DNA of 64,000 nt from Pseudomonas sp. R37(2017) (GTDB lineage: Bacteria; Pseudomonadota; Gammaproteobacteria; Pseudomonadales; Pseudomonadaceae), in the NCBI RefSeq assembly GCF_002113375.1, contig NZ_NEHO01000009.1:124001-188000 (forward strand), written 5' to 3'. Positions 38,519-46,884 of this stretch are shown piece after piece. Under the pieces are notes generated by a model, which was not told the DNA's origin, did not search any database, and was given only the letters and a program-made list of their open reading frames with translations. The translations under genes were made by a program, and so were the position numbers. Within the stretch, counting starts at the first letter, position 1. Each line of letters opens with the position of its first letter.

Positions 38519-39724
38519 ATGGAAAAAAAACACATCGTTGTCATTGCGGTGACGTTGGCACTGGGCATTGGCATCGGTTCGATGTGGACGAACAGCTCGT
38601 CCGTCGACGCCCGCGCCGATGAAGCGGCGGCGCATGCCGACCATACCGAAAAAGGCGCTGCTGCCGACGGCGAGCATGCCCAGGGGGAGGGCGAAGAGGG
38701 ACATCTGGCCTTGAGTTCCGAGCAGATCGCGGCGGCGGGCATTCACTTGGCCGAAGCCGGCGCGCAGCGCATCAACCTCAGCTTGCCATTCCCCGGTGAA
38801 GTGCGCTTCGACGAGGACCGCACGGCACACCTGGTGCCGCGAGTACCCGGTGTGGTTGAGGCGGTGTCGGTCAATCTCGGGCAGTCGGTGAAAAAGGGCC
38901 AGTTGCTGGCGGTGATCGCCAGTCAGCAGATCTCTGATCAGCGTAGCGAACAGGCGGCCGCGCAACAGCGTCTGGCATTGGCGCGTACCACTTATGAGCG
39001 CGAAAAACGGTTGTGGCAGGACAAGATTTCCGCCGAACAGGATTTCCTCCAGGCCCGACAGGCGCTGCAAGAGGCTGAAATTGCCCTGAACAATGCTCGG
39101 CAGAAAATCAGCGCGCTCAGCGGCAGCGTGGTCGCCACTGGCGGCAATCGCTATGAACTGCGCGCGCCGTTCGATGGCGTGGTGGTGGAAAAACACCTGA
39201 CGCCGGGAGAGGTGGTGGACGAAACCAGCAATGCTTTCACCCTCACCGATCTGTCCCGGGTGTGGGTGACCTTCGGCGTTTCACCCAAGGATCTGACCCA
39301 GGTGAAGGTAGGCCGCCCCGTGACGATCAGTGCCCCGGAACTGAACGCCGAGGTGGCTGGCAGCGTGTCCTATGTCGGCAGTTTGCTCGGCGAGCAGACG
39401 CGCACCGCCACGGTCCGCGTCACCCTGGAAAACCCCCAGGGCGCGTGGCGTCCGGGGCTGTTCGTCACTGCATTGGTCGCCACCGACAGCCGCCAGGCCA
39501 ACGTCGTCGTACCGGAAACCGCGATCCAGACCGTCGAGAACAAACCCACGGTGTTCGTGCGCACTGATGACGGCTTCAAGGCACAGGCGGTGGAACTGGG
39601 CAGTCGTGCGGACGGGCAGGTGGAGGTCACCCAGGGGCTGAAGCCCGGTGTGCAAGTCGCCGCCGCCGGCAGCTTCGTTCTCAAATCGGAACTGGGTAAA
39701 GCCTCGGCTGAGCACGCTCATTAA
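38519..39724 (+). CDS. czcB: CzcB-like periplasmic adaptor with His/Glu-rich N-terminus
   Basis: 401 residues; ATG 38519 follows AGAGGAG. One N-terminal anchor (IVVIAVTLALGIGIGSMW), then a His-, Asp- and Glu-rich stretch (about residues 35-62, AAAHADHTEKG through EHAQGEGEEGH) that may bind metal. The lipoyl halves are VPRVPGVVEAVSVNLGQSVKKGQ and RAPFDGVVVEKHLTPGEVV, separated by a coiled coil. The C-terminus ends SAEHAH, a second short His patch. It links CzcA to CzcC and may hand metal to the pump. Confidence 0.92.
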   Translation: MEKKHIVVIAVTLALGIGIGSMWTNSSSVDARADEAAAHADHTEKGAAADGEHAQGEGEEGHLALSSEQIAAAGIHLAEAGAQRINLSLPFPGEVRFDEDRTAHLVPRVPGVVEAVSVNLGQSVKKGQLLAVIASQQISDQRSEQAAAQQRLALARTTYEREKRLWQDKISAEQDFLQARQALQEAEIALNNARQKISALSGSVVATGGNRYELRAPFDGVVVEKHLTPGEVVDETSNAFTLTDLSRVWVTFGVSPKDLTQVKVGRPVTISAPELNAEVAGSVSYVGSLLGEQTRTATVRVTLENPQGAWRPGLFVTALVATDSRQANVVVPETAIQTVENKPTVFVRTDDGFKAQAVELGSRADGQVEVTQGLKPGVQVAAAGSFVLKSELGKASAEHAH

Positions 39725-39777
39725 TAGATTCCCACTAAAAACGCCCACCGATCCGTTCCCTCGACGAGAAGGTTCTC

Positions 39778-42700
39778 ATGTTCGAACGCCTGATCCAGTT
39801 TGCCATCGAGCAGCGCTTCATCGTGCTGCTCGCCGTTCTGCTCATGGCCGGCCTCGGCATCGCCAGTTATCAAAAACTGCCGATCGATGCCGTGCCCGAT
39901 ATCACTAACGTCCAGGTGCAAATCAACGCCGGCGCCGCGGGCTTCTCGCCGCTGGAAACCGAACAACGCATCACGTTCCCGATTGAAACCGCCATGGCCG
40001 GCCTGCCGTTCCTGGAGCAGACCCGCTCGCTATCGCGCTCGGGGCTGTCGCAGGTCACGGTGATTTTCAAGGACGGCACCGATCTGTTCTTCGCCCGGCA
40101 ATTGGTCAACGAGCGGCTGCAGATCGCCAAGGAGCAATTACCCCACGGCACGGAAGCGGTAATGGGGCCGATATCCACTGGTCTCGGGGAGATTTTTCTG
40201 TGGACGGTGGAGGCGCGAGAAGGTGCGCTGAAGGAGGACGGCACACCCTATACGCCGACCGATCTGCGGGTCATTCAGGACTGGATCATCAAGCCACAGT
40301 TGCGCAACGTCCCCGGCGTGGCCGAGGTCAATACCATCGGTGGATTCGCCAAGGAGTACCAGATTGCGCCCGATCCGAAAAAACTCGCTGCCTACAAACT
40401 GACCCTCACTGACCTGGTGACAGCACTGGGGCGCAACAACGCCAACGTTGGCGCCGGCTACATCGAGCGTAGCGGCGAACAACTGTTGATCCGCGCACCA
40501 GGCCAGGTGGCGAGCACCGATGACATTGCCAATATTGTCATGGCCAACGTCGACGGCACGCCGATCCGGATCAAGAACGTCGCCACGGTGGAGGTCGGCC
40601 GCGAATTGCGCAGCGGTGCCGCGACCGAAAACGGGCGCGAAGTGGTCCTCGGCACCGTGTTCATGCTGATCGGTGAAAACAGCCGTGTCGTCTCCCAGGC
40701 CGTGGCCGCCAGGCTCGAACAGATCAACCGCTCATTGCCCGACGGCGTGGTTGCCACAGCGGTTTACGACCGTACCCACCTTGTGGACAAGGCCATCGCC
40801 ACGGTGAAGAAAAACCTGGTGGAAGGCGCGATCCTGGTCATCGCCATCCTGTTCCTGTTTCTGGGCAACATTCGTGCGGCGCTGATTACCGCGATGGTGA
40901 TTCCGCTGTCGATGCTGTTCACCTTCACCGGGATGTTCAGCAACAAGGTCAGCGCCAACCTGATGAGCCTCGGCGCGCTCGACTTCGGCATCATCGTCGA
41001 CGGCGCGGTGGTGATCGTTGAAAACACCCTGCGCCGGTTGGCCCATGCGCAGCGGCATCACGGGCGATTGCTGACGCGATCCGAGCGTTTCCACGAAGTC
41101 TTTGCGGCCGCCAAAGAAGCGCGGCGACCGCTGATTTACGGCCAGTTGATCATCATGGTCGTGTACCTGCCGATCTTCGCGCTGAGCGGTGTCGAAGGGA
41201 AAATGTTCCACCCGATGGCGTTCACGGTAGTGATCGCGCTACTCGGCGCCATGTTGTTGTCGGTGACCTTCGTTCCGGCGGCAATCGCGATGTTTGTCAC
41301 CGGCAAGATCAAGGAAGAGGAAGGCGTGGTCATGCGTGGCGCACGCCAGGTCTATGCTCCGGCGCTGGCCTGGGTGATGGGCCATCGGGCGCTTGCGATG
41401 GGCATGGCGCTGGGTGTGATTGTACTCAGCGGCGTGGTGACCAGTCGTATGGGCAGCGAGTTCGTACCGAGCCTCGGCGAAGGTGATTTTGCCCTGCAAG
41501 CCTTGCGCGTGCCGGGCACCAGCCTGACACAGTCGGTGGATATGCAGCAGCGCCTGGAAACGCAGATCCTCGGCAAAGTGCCGGAAGTCGAGCGCGTGTT
41601 TGCCCGTACCGGCACCGCGGAAATCGCCTCCGACCCCATGCCGCCGAACATCTCCGACAGCTACGTGATGCTCAAGCCGAAGGCACAGTGGCCAGACCCG
41701 GACAAGTCCCGGGAAACCCTGATGGCCGAATTGCAGCAAGCCGCTGCATCACTGCCTGGCAGCAACTACGAACTGTCACAGCCGATCCAGTTGCGCTTCA
41801 ACGAGCTGATCTCCGGGGTGCGCAGCGACGTGGCAGTCAAGGTGTTCGGTGATGACATGGAAGTGCTCAACGCCACGGCGACGAAGATTGCCAGCGCCCT
41901 GCAAAAGGTCGATGGCGCCTCCGAGGTCAAGGTCGAGCAAACCACCGGTCTACCGGTGCTGACCATCAATATCGACCGCGACAAGGCAGCGCGTTACGGA
42001 CTCAATGTCGGCGATGTGCAGGACACCGTCGCCGTCGCCGTAGGTGGAAGCCAGGCGGGCACGTTGTATGAGGGCGACCGACGTTTCGACATGGTGGTGC
42101 GTTTGTCCGATGCCATGCGCCAGGACATCGAAGGTCTGTCGGCGCTGCTGATTCCCGTGCCGGCACCGCTCAATGGCGATGCCGGGCAGATCGGATTCAT
42201 CGCGCTCAAGGAGGTTGCCAGTCTCGATCTGGAACTGGGCCCGAATCAGGTCAGTCGCGAAAACGGCAAGCGGCTGATGATCGTCAGCGCCAACGTACGC
42301 GGGCGCGATATCGGTTCGTTTGTCGCAGAGGCGGGCGAGGTGATCGAGCGCGATGTGCAGATACCCGCCGGTTACTGGACCGGTTGGGGCGGGCAGTTCG
42401 AGCAGATGCAATCGGCGGCCAAGCGCTTGCAGATCGTAGTGCCGGTAGCGTTGTTGATGGTGTTCGGCTTGCTGTTCATGATGTTCAACAACCTCAGGGA
42501 TGGCTTGCTGGTATTCACCGGGATTCCGTTTGCGTTGACCGGCGGCGTCATGGCGTTGTGGTTGCGCGATATCCCGTTATCGATTTCGGCGGGTGTCGGC
42601 TTCATTGCGCTGTCGGGGGTGGCGGTACTCAATGGATTGGTGATGATCGCGTTCATTCGCAACCTGAGGGAGGAGGGGCGTTCTCTCTGCGATGCAATCA

Positions 42701-42945
42701 ACGAGGGCGCTTTGACACGACTGCGCCCGGTGTTGATGACCGCATTGGTGGCGTCCCTGGGCTTTATTCCAATGGCCCTGGCGACCGGCACCGGTGCGGA
42801 GGTACAGCGGCCGCTGGCGACGGTGGTGATCGGCGGAATCCTGTCTTCGACCATCCTTACTTTGCTGATCCTGCCGGCGCTGTATCAACTGGCTCATCGG
42901 CGGGAAGAAGAGGTTATCCCGGTTAAATCAGCTACCACGAAATGA
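39778..42945 (+). CDS. czcA: CzcA-like heavy-metal RND pump (HME1: Zn/Cd/Co)
   Basis: 1055 residues with 12 membrane helices and two large periplasmic loops. The TM4 proton-relay motif DFGIIVDGAVVIVEN places D402, D408 and E415 at the same numbers I recall for Cupriavidus CzcA. This form is typical of the HME1 class (Co, Zn, Cd), not the Cu/Ag class, whose motif differs. The start MFERLIQFAIEQRFIVLL is also typical. It expels cations driven by the proton gradient. The stop codon TGA forms the first three bases of the next CzcR-type box (42943-42957). Confidence 0.94.
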   Translation: MFERLIQFAIEQRFIVLLAVLLMAGLGIASYQKLPIDAVPDITNVQVQINAGAAGFSPLETEQRITFPIETAMAGLPFLEQTRSLSRSGLSQVTVIFKDGTDLFFARQLVNERLQIAKEQLPHGTEAVMGPISTGLGEIFLWTVEAREGALKEDGTPYTPTDLRVIQDWIIKPQLRNVPGVAEVNTIGGFAKEYQIAPDPKKLAAYKLTLTDLVTALGRNNANVGAGYIERSGEQLLIRAPGQVASTDDIANIVMANVDGTPIRIKNVATVEVGRELRSGAATENGREVVLGTVFMLIGENSRVVSQAVAARLEQINRSLPDGVVATAVYDRTHLVDKAIATVKKNLVEGAILVIAILFLFLGNIRAALITAMVIPLSMLFTFTGMFSNKVSANLMSLGALDFGIIVDGAVVIVENTLRRLAHAQRHHGRLLTRSERFHEVFAAAKEARRPLIYGQLIIMVVYLPIFALSGVEGKMFHPMAFTVVIALLGAMLLSVTFVPAAIAMFVTGKIKEEEGVVMRGARQVYAPALAWVMGHRALAMGMALGVIVLSGVVTSRMGSEFVPSLGEGDFALQALRVPGTSLTQSVDMQQRLETQILGKVPEVERVFARTGTAEIASDPMPPNISDSYVMLKPKAQWPDPDKSRETLMAELQQAAASLPGSNYELSQPIQLRFNELISGVRSDVAVKVFGDDMEVLNATATKIASALQKVDGASEVKVEQTTGLPVLTINIDRDKAARYGLNVGDVQDTVAVAVGGSQAGTLYEGDRRFDMVVRLSDAMRQDIEGLSALLIPVPAPLNGDAGQIGFIALKEVASLDLELGPNQVSRENGKRLMIVSANVRGRDIGSFVAEAGEVIERDVQIPAGYWTGWGGQFEQMQSAAKRLQIVVPVALLMVFGLLFMMFNNLRDGLLVFTGIPFALTGGVMALWLRDIPLSISAGVGFIALSGVAVLNGLVMIAFIRNLREEGRSLCDAINEGALTRLRPVLMTALVASLGFIPMALATGTGAEVQRPLATVVIGGILSSTILTLLILPALYQLAHRREEEVIPVKSATTK

Positions 42946-42957
42946 CGGATATGTAAT
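42943..42957 (+). promoter_or_regulatory. Candidate CzcR box upstream of the first PtrA-like gene
   Basis: TGACGGATATGTAAT followed by TTCCA differs from the czcC box by one base in the 15-bp core. Its first three bases are the czcA stop codon. It lies 70 bp before the ATG at 43027, a distance similar to the 80 bp at czcC. Confidence 0.65.
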
Positions 42958-43026
42958 TTCCACGCCACCGTCACGAAAGGTTCGGATTGTTAACCTGATC
43001 TCGTTAACCAAATGAGGTCTGAAAAC

Positions 43027-43227
43027 ATGAAACTTGCACAACTGGGTACCTTTGCAGCGGCGTTGCTAATGTCTGGCGTGGTGTTGGCTGCCGGCGGTGG
43101 TGATCGAACTTTCGCAAGAATGATGGCAGCCAATGACCGCTCGGTGGCGCTGTCTGTCGCCAGGGAGCAGGCCCGTGATCCCGTCGTCGTGAATGAAAAG
43201 AAAGACGACAAGACTAAAGACTTGTAA
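43027..43227 (+). CDS. Small secreted PtrA-like protein
   Basis: 66 residues from ATG 43027 (GAGG about ten bases upstream); the ATG at 43012 would add five residues. Signal peptide MKLAQLGTFAAALLMSGVVLA is followed by AGGGDRTFARMMAANDRSVALSVAREQ. The mature start A-G-G-G-D-R-x-F is shared with the next small protein and resembles the PtrA N-terminal domain found near Pseudomonas copper and zinc genes. The C-terminus is charged (EKKDDKTKD). No cysteine is present in the mature part. Function is unknown; a periplasmic metal-linked accessory is inferred from position. Confidence 0.7.
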   Translation: MKLAQLGTFAAALLMSGVVLAAGGGDRTFARMMAANDRSVALSVAREQARDPVVVNEKKDDKTKDL

Positions 43228-43245
43228 GCGTGTCGCACTTCACTG

Positions 43246-43280
43246 GCCCGTCATCGATTGTCGATGCCGGGCTTTTTTTT
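43246..43280 (+). terminator. Rho-independent terminator after the first small protein gene
   Basis: GCCCG-T-CATCGA, loop TTG, TCGATG-C-CGGGC (one mismatch), then eight T (43273-43280). It should limit transcription into the second small gene, 28 bp further on. Confidence 0.8.
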
Positions 43281-43307
43281 GAGTCGGATTTTTAAAGGGA
43301 AGTGGAG

Positions 43308-43640
43308 ATGAACTTGCTCAAGTCGATGATGTTTGCCGCAGTCATGACGTTGTCCCTGGATGCGCTCGCCGAAGGTGGCGGGGACAGGGCCTTTGAGAAG
43401 GCGTTCAGTGCCAACGCCAGAGCCATGGCGTTGTACGCTGCCAACCGGGGCAAGCCGGCACCTGTGGTGAGGGACTATGAATACGGGATGAAGCTGGATG
43501 TGGTGAAGGTGGTGAGCGTCGTACGGCCGCCAGTCGCCTGCTCTGTAGTGCCTGCCGCAATGACCTACGAAGATTCACAAGGGCAGCTCAACACCCTCAG
43601 GTACAGCGTGGCGGGGGATTGCGGCAAGCGTGGTGGTTGA
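43308..43640 (+). CDS. Small secreted protein, DUF2790-like
   Basis: 110 residues; ATG 43308 follows AAGGGAAG. Signal peptide MNLLKSMMFAAVMTLSLDALA, mature start EGGGDRAFEKAFSANARAMALYAAN, then YGMKLDVVKVVSVVRPPVACSVVPAAMTYEDSQGQLNTLRYSVAGDCG. The second half matches the pattern I remember for DUF2790 (D-V-x-x-V-x-x-V, C-x-V-V-P, M-x-Y-x-D-S-x-G), common in Pseudomonas near metal genes. Two cysteines could form a disulphide. The shared GGGDR start suggests duplication with the previous gene. Confidence 0.7.
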   Translation: MNLLKSMMFAAVMTLSLDALAEGGGDRAFEKAFSANARAMALYAANRGKPAPVVRDYEYGMKLDVVKVVSVVRPPVACSVVPAAMTYEDSQGQLNTLRYSVAGDCGKRGG

Positions 43641-43681
43641 TGCCCGATCTTGCTGCATTGGCAATTGAAATGTTGCGCTTA

Positions 43682-43706
43682 CAAAAAAGGCGCCCCGAAG
43701 GACGCC
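43682..43706 (-). terminator. Hairpin terminator downstream of the OprD-family gene
   Basis: On the minus strand GGCGTCC, loop TTCGG and GGCGCC pair with a bulge and are followed by TTTTTTG. It lies 66 bp past the porin stop. The imperfect stem lowers confidence. Confidence 0.5.
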
Positions 43707-43771
43707 AAAGGATTCACCTCCTGCCAAAGGAGCAAGGAGCTTCGTGAGGTGAATTTGTATCAACCGTGGCG

Positions 43772-45100
43772 TCAGAGAATCGCCAATGGATATTCGATGA
43801 TCACCCGAACCTCATCCAGATCCGATTCAAACGCCGTAGCGCGGGTAGTGGCCTGGCGCAGGCGCAGCGACAGGTCTTTCAGCGAACCGGTCTGCACCAC
43901 GTATTTGACTTCGATGTCCCGCTCCCAGCGCTTCTGATCCGTCAACGGGTTGCCGTCGGCATCGCGGCGCATGTAGGTGGCGTTGGCGTTGGAGTAGTCG
44001 GCGTCGGTGCCCTGGGCATAACGGGTCATGAACGACAGGCCCGGCACGCCGTAGCTGTTCATGTCGAGGTCGTAGCGCACCATCCATGAACGCTCCTTGG
44101 GCGAGTTGAAGTCGCTGTACTGGATGGAGTTGTCGAGGAAGATCGAGTCGGATTGGCGCAGATAATCGAAGTCGTCATTGCCATTGTTGCGTTGATGCGA
44201 GAGGGCCACGGAATGCGCGCCGAATTTCACCCCGACCCGGCCGCTCCAGATATTGTTGTCGAACTCGCCGAGCAGTTTTTTGCCTTCGTCGACCGCCTTG
44301 TAATAGTTCAGGCCACCAAACAGCGACACGTCATCCGATAGCGGATAAGTCCAGGCGTTGCCCGCGTAGTACTGGTTCCAGGCATCCTTGAGTCGGCTTG
44401 AATACAGACTGAAGCTGAGGTTCTTGTTCAACGAGTAGTCGCCACCAAAGTAAGCGATCCATGGCGAGTCGACCGGGCCGGCATAGAAAGTCTCGAAATT
44501 CTCGCGCATGTCGCTGGACACCGGTTGGTTCATGGCATGCAGTCGACCGCCCTGGATCGAAAGGCCTTCGATGCTGGTGTTGGTGGCCGTGACGCCACGG
44601 AAGCTTTCCGGCAGCAGTCGCGAATCACCTGCCGCCACCACCGGGGTGGCCGGGAACACGTCGCCAACCTTGACCACGGTATCGAAGGCCCGCACTTTCA
44701 CGGCGCCACCGACCTTGGTGTATTCGTCCCGTGCCTCGCCGTCACTGTCGACCGGCAGTACATCGAACGAACTTCGGCCACCATTGCGGCCGTCACCGGT
44801 GTCGAGTTTCACACCCATCATTGCAAAGGCATCGACACCCACTCCAACGGTGCCGTGAGTAAAGCCGGATTCGAACTGACCGATGATGCCTTGTGCCCAG
44901 GCTTCGGAATAACCATTGCCGGTAGGACTGGACTGGCCCTTGCGGTAATCACGATTGAAGTAGAAGTTGCGGTTGAGCACGGTCAGGCTGCTGCCCTCGA
45001 CAAACCCCTCGGCTTGGTCTTGCGCATACACCATGGTCGGCCCGAAGCCGATAACCATCGCTAAAGCGGCCATCGGTATTTTTGAATTTTTAAGCATCAA
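43772..45100 (-). CDS. OprD-family outer-membrane porin
   Basis: 442 residues (the start may be either of two adjacent ATGs). Signal peptide MMLKNSKIPMAALAMVIGFGP ending in VYA. OprD-family marks: GFVEGSSLTVLNRNFYFNRDYR at the mature N-terminus, EAWAQGIIGQFESGFTHGTVGVGVDAFAMMG, and a final strand DEVRVIIEYPLAIL. The family forms substrate-selective monomeric channels for amino acids or carboxylates. It converges on the small secreted genes of the Czc island. A weaker CzcR-type box lies 131 bp upstream. In P. aeruginosa CzcR represses oprD, so metal-linked control is plausible here. Which solute it passes is not inferable. Confidence 0.9.
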   Translation of the reverse strand: MMLKNSKIPMAALAMVIGFGPTMVYAQDQAEGFVEGSSLTVLNRNFYFNRDYRKGQSSPTGNGYSEAWAQGIIGQFESGFTHGTVGVGVDAFAMMGVKLDTGDGRNGGRSSFDVLPVDSDGEARDEYTKVGGAVKVRAFDTVVKVGDVFPATPVVAAGDSRLLPESFRGVTATNTSIEGLSIQGGRLHAMNQPVSSDMRENFETFYAGPVDSPWIAYFGGDYSLNKNLSFSLYSSRLKDAWNQYYAGNAWTYPLSDDVSLFGGLNYYKAVDEGKKLLGEFDNNIWSGRVGVKFGAHSVALSHQRNNGNDDFDYLRQSDSIFLDNSIQYSDFNSPKERSWMVRYDLDMNSYGVPGLSFMTRYAQGTDADYSNANATYMRRDADGNPLTDQKRWERDIEVKYVVQTGSLKDLSLRLRQATTRATAFESDLDEVRVIIEYPLAIL

Positions 45101-45230
45101 TCACTCCTTGGGTACGGCAGATCGCAACGTGCCTCGGCGCAGGTTTTATTGTTCGGCGGACAAAGGCCCGCCGGCATGGTCGCCGGACGACATGGTTGCA
45201 AGCTGCGGATAACGCCAGGGTGATGGGGGG

Positions 45231-45245
45231 ATTACAATTTCGTTA
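45231..45245 (-). promoter_or_regulatory. Weaker candidate CzcR box upstream of the OprD-family gene
   Basis: On the minus strand TAACGAAATTGTAAT matches 12 of 15 positions of the czcC and PtrA-like boxes, with the TGTAAT half intact. Orientation to the gene is the same as at the other two sites. Confidence 0.45.
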
Positions 45246-45360
45246 GGTGGGTGGGATGTCGAACGTAGCCCTCAGGCTGGTCCTGCTTCAAAGGCCTCCA
45301 ACAGATCAGCCGCTTCGCAATCTCATTCGATAGCTGATTTCTTTCTTGAAGCCCAAACGC

Positions 45361-45385
45361 AAAAACGGCACCCGAAGGTGCCGTT
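45361..45385 (-). terminator. Rho-independent terminator of the nuo operon
   Basis: On the minus strand AACGGCACC, loop TTCG, GGTGCCGTT followed by further T. It lies 29 bp after the nuoN stop. The arms are identical to the hairpin at 34588-34609. Confidence 0.85.
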
Positions 45386-45413
45386 CTGTTTACTGCCGCG
45401 TGTAACTAAGCGA

Positions 45414-46877
45414 TCAACCCGCCAGGCCCGACTGTTGAACCAGGTTCAGCAGCGGTTGTGGGTACAGGCCGAGGAAGAAGGCCAGTACCGCGATGGCCAG
45501 CAGCATCACGCCGCCTGCACGTTGTTCCCAGTGCAGTTGCGCATCGTGGCGACGCAGGTTCGGTTCGATCAGGTACAGGGTGACCATCACTCGCAGGTAG
45601 TAGAACACGCCGATGGCGCTGCCCAGTACCAGGGAAGCGACCAGCCACCACTGATGGGACTCGACGCCGGTGGCGATGATGTAGAACTTGCCGATGAAGC
45701 CCGCGGTCAGCGGGATACCGGCCAGGGACAGCATCATCACGGTCAGTACGGCGGTCAGGTACGGACGGCGCCAGAACAGGCCGCGGTATTCGTACAGGGC
45801 GTCCGCGTCACGGCCGTTGTACGGCGAGGACATCAGGGTGATCACGCCGAAGGCGCCGAGGCTGGTGATCACGTAGGTGACCAGGTACACGCCGATGGCT
45901 TCCACGGCCAGGCCCTTGCTCGCCACCAGGGCGATCAGCAGGTAGCCGAAGTGGGCGATGGACGAGTAACCCAGCAGACGCTTGAGGTTGCTCTGGGTCA
46001 GGGCCAGCAGGTTGCCGAACAGGATCGACGCGATGGCGATGAGGGTCAGTACGTTGCTCAGCACGCCGCTGCTTGCAGCAGGGGAGATCTGGAACAGGCG
46101 CACCATCACCGCGAACACAGCCACTTTGGAAGCGGTAGCCAGGAACGCCGCGACCGGCGCCGGAGCACCTTCGTAGACGTCCGGCGTCCACAGGTGGAAG
46201 GGGACCAGCGACAGCTTGAACGCCAGGCCGATCAGCATCATGCCCAGGCCCAGTTGTGCCAGCGAGCTTGGCAGCCCGGTAGCCGCCAGCGCCTGGCCGA
46301 TGCCGACGAAGCTCAGGGAGCCGGCGTCAGCGTAGAGCAGGGCCATACCGAACAACAGGAACGCGGAACCGGCCGCCGACAGCACCATGTACTTGATACC
46401 GGCTTCCAGCGAGCGCTTGTTGAAGAAGGCATAGGCCACCAGACCGTAGACCGGCACCGAGAGCAGTTCCAGACCGACGAACAACCCGGCCAGGTGCTGC
46501 GCGCTGACCAACACCAGGCCACCGGCGGCGGCCATCAGGATCAGCAGGTACAGTTCTTCACGGTTGCCCGGGTAACCCGAACCGCCATCGCCGAGGTAGG
46601 CGTGGGCGAGGGTGACGCAGGCGAGCGTGGCGACCAGGATCAGCGCCATGTACAGGCAGGCGAAGGTGTCGATCTGCAGCAATGGCGTCACGGCCAGGGG
46701 CGCGACTTTCAAGGCCGGCAGGATCGACAGCAATGCCAGGTTCAGACCCGCCACTGACAGCAGGAAGGTCTGGGAGTGGTTGCGGCGCCAGGCGATCGCC
46801 AGCATCACCACGATGATCGTGGCGCTGGTAATCAACAGCGGCGCTAGCGCGATAAAGTGTTGAGTCGTGAATTCCAT
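45414..46877 (-). CDS. nuoN: NuoN, NADH:quinone oxidoreductase subunit N
   Basis: 487 residues from the ATG at 46877 (MEFTTQHFIALAPLL); a longer frame to 46940 would run into nuoM and is rejected. Antiporter-like membrane subunit with about 14 helices. LLSVPVYGLVAYAF holds the conserved glutamate region, and KLSLVPFHLWTPDVYEGAP holds the conserved lysine helix. It is one of three proton-pumping modules of complex I and the last gene of the operon. Confidence 0.96.
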   Translation of the reverse strand: MEFTTQHFIALAPLLITSATIIVVMLAIAWRRNHSQTFLLSVAGLNLALLSILPALKVAPLAVTPLLQIDTFACLYMALILVATLACVTLAHAYLGDGGSGYPGNREELYLLILMAAAGGLVLVSAQHLAGLFVGLELLSVPVYGLVAYAFFNKRSLEAGIKYMVLSAAGSAFLLFGMALLYADAGSLSFVGIGQALAATGLPSSLAQLGLGMMLIGLAFKLSLVPFHLWTPDVYEGAPAPVAAFLATASKVAVFAVMVRLFQISPAASSGVLSNVLTLIAIASILFGNLLALTQSNLKRLLGYSSIAHFGYLLIALVASKGLAVEAIGVYLVTYVITSLGAFGVITLMSSPYNGRDADALYEYRGLFWRRPYLTAVLTVMMLSLAGIPLTAGFIGKFYIIATGVESHQWWLVASLVLGSAIGVFYYLRVMVTLYLIEPNLRRHDAQLHWEQRAGGVMLLAIAVLAFFLGLYPQPLLNLVQQSGLAG

Positions 46878-46884
46878 AGCGCTC

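Noticed and set aside
43650..43937. 95-codon plus-strand frame after the second small secreted protein
   Set aside because: It crosses the porin terminator and runs antisense to the end of the porin gene.
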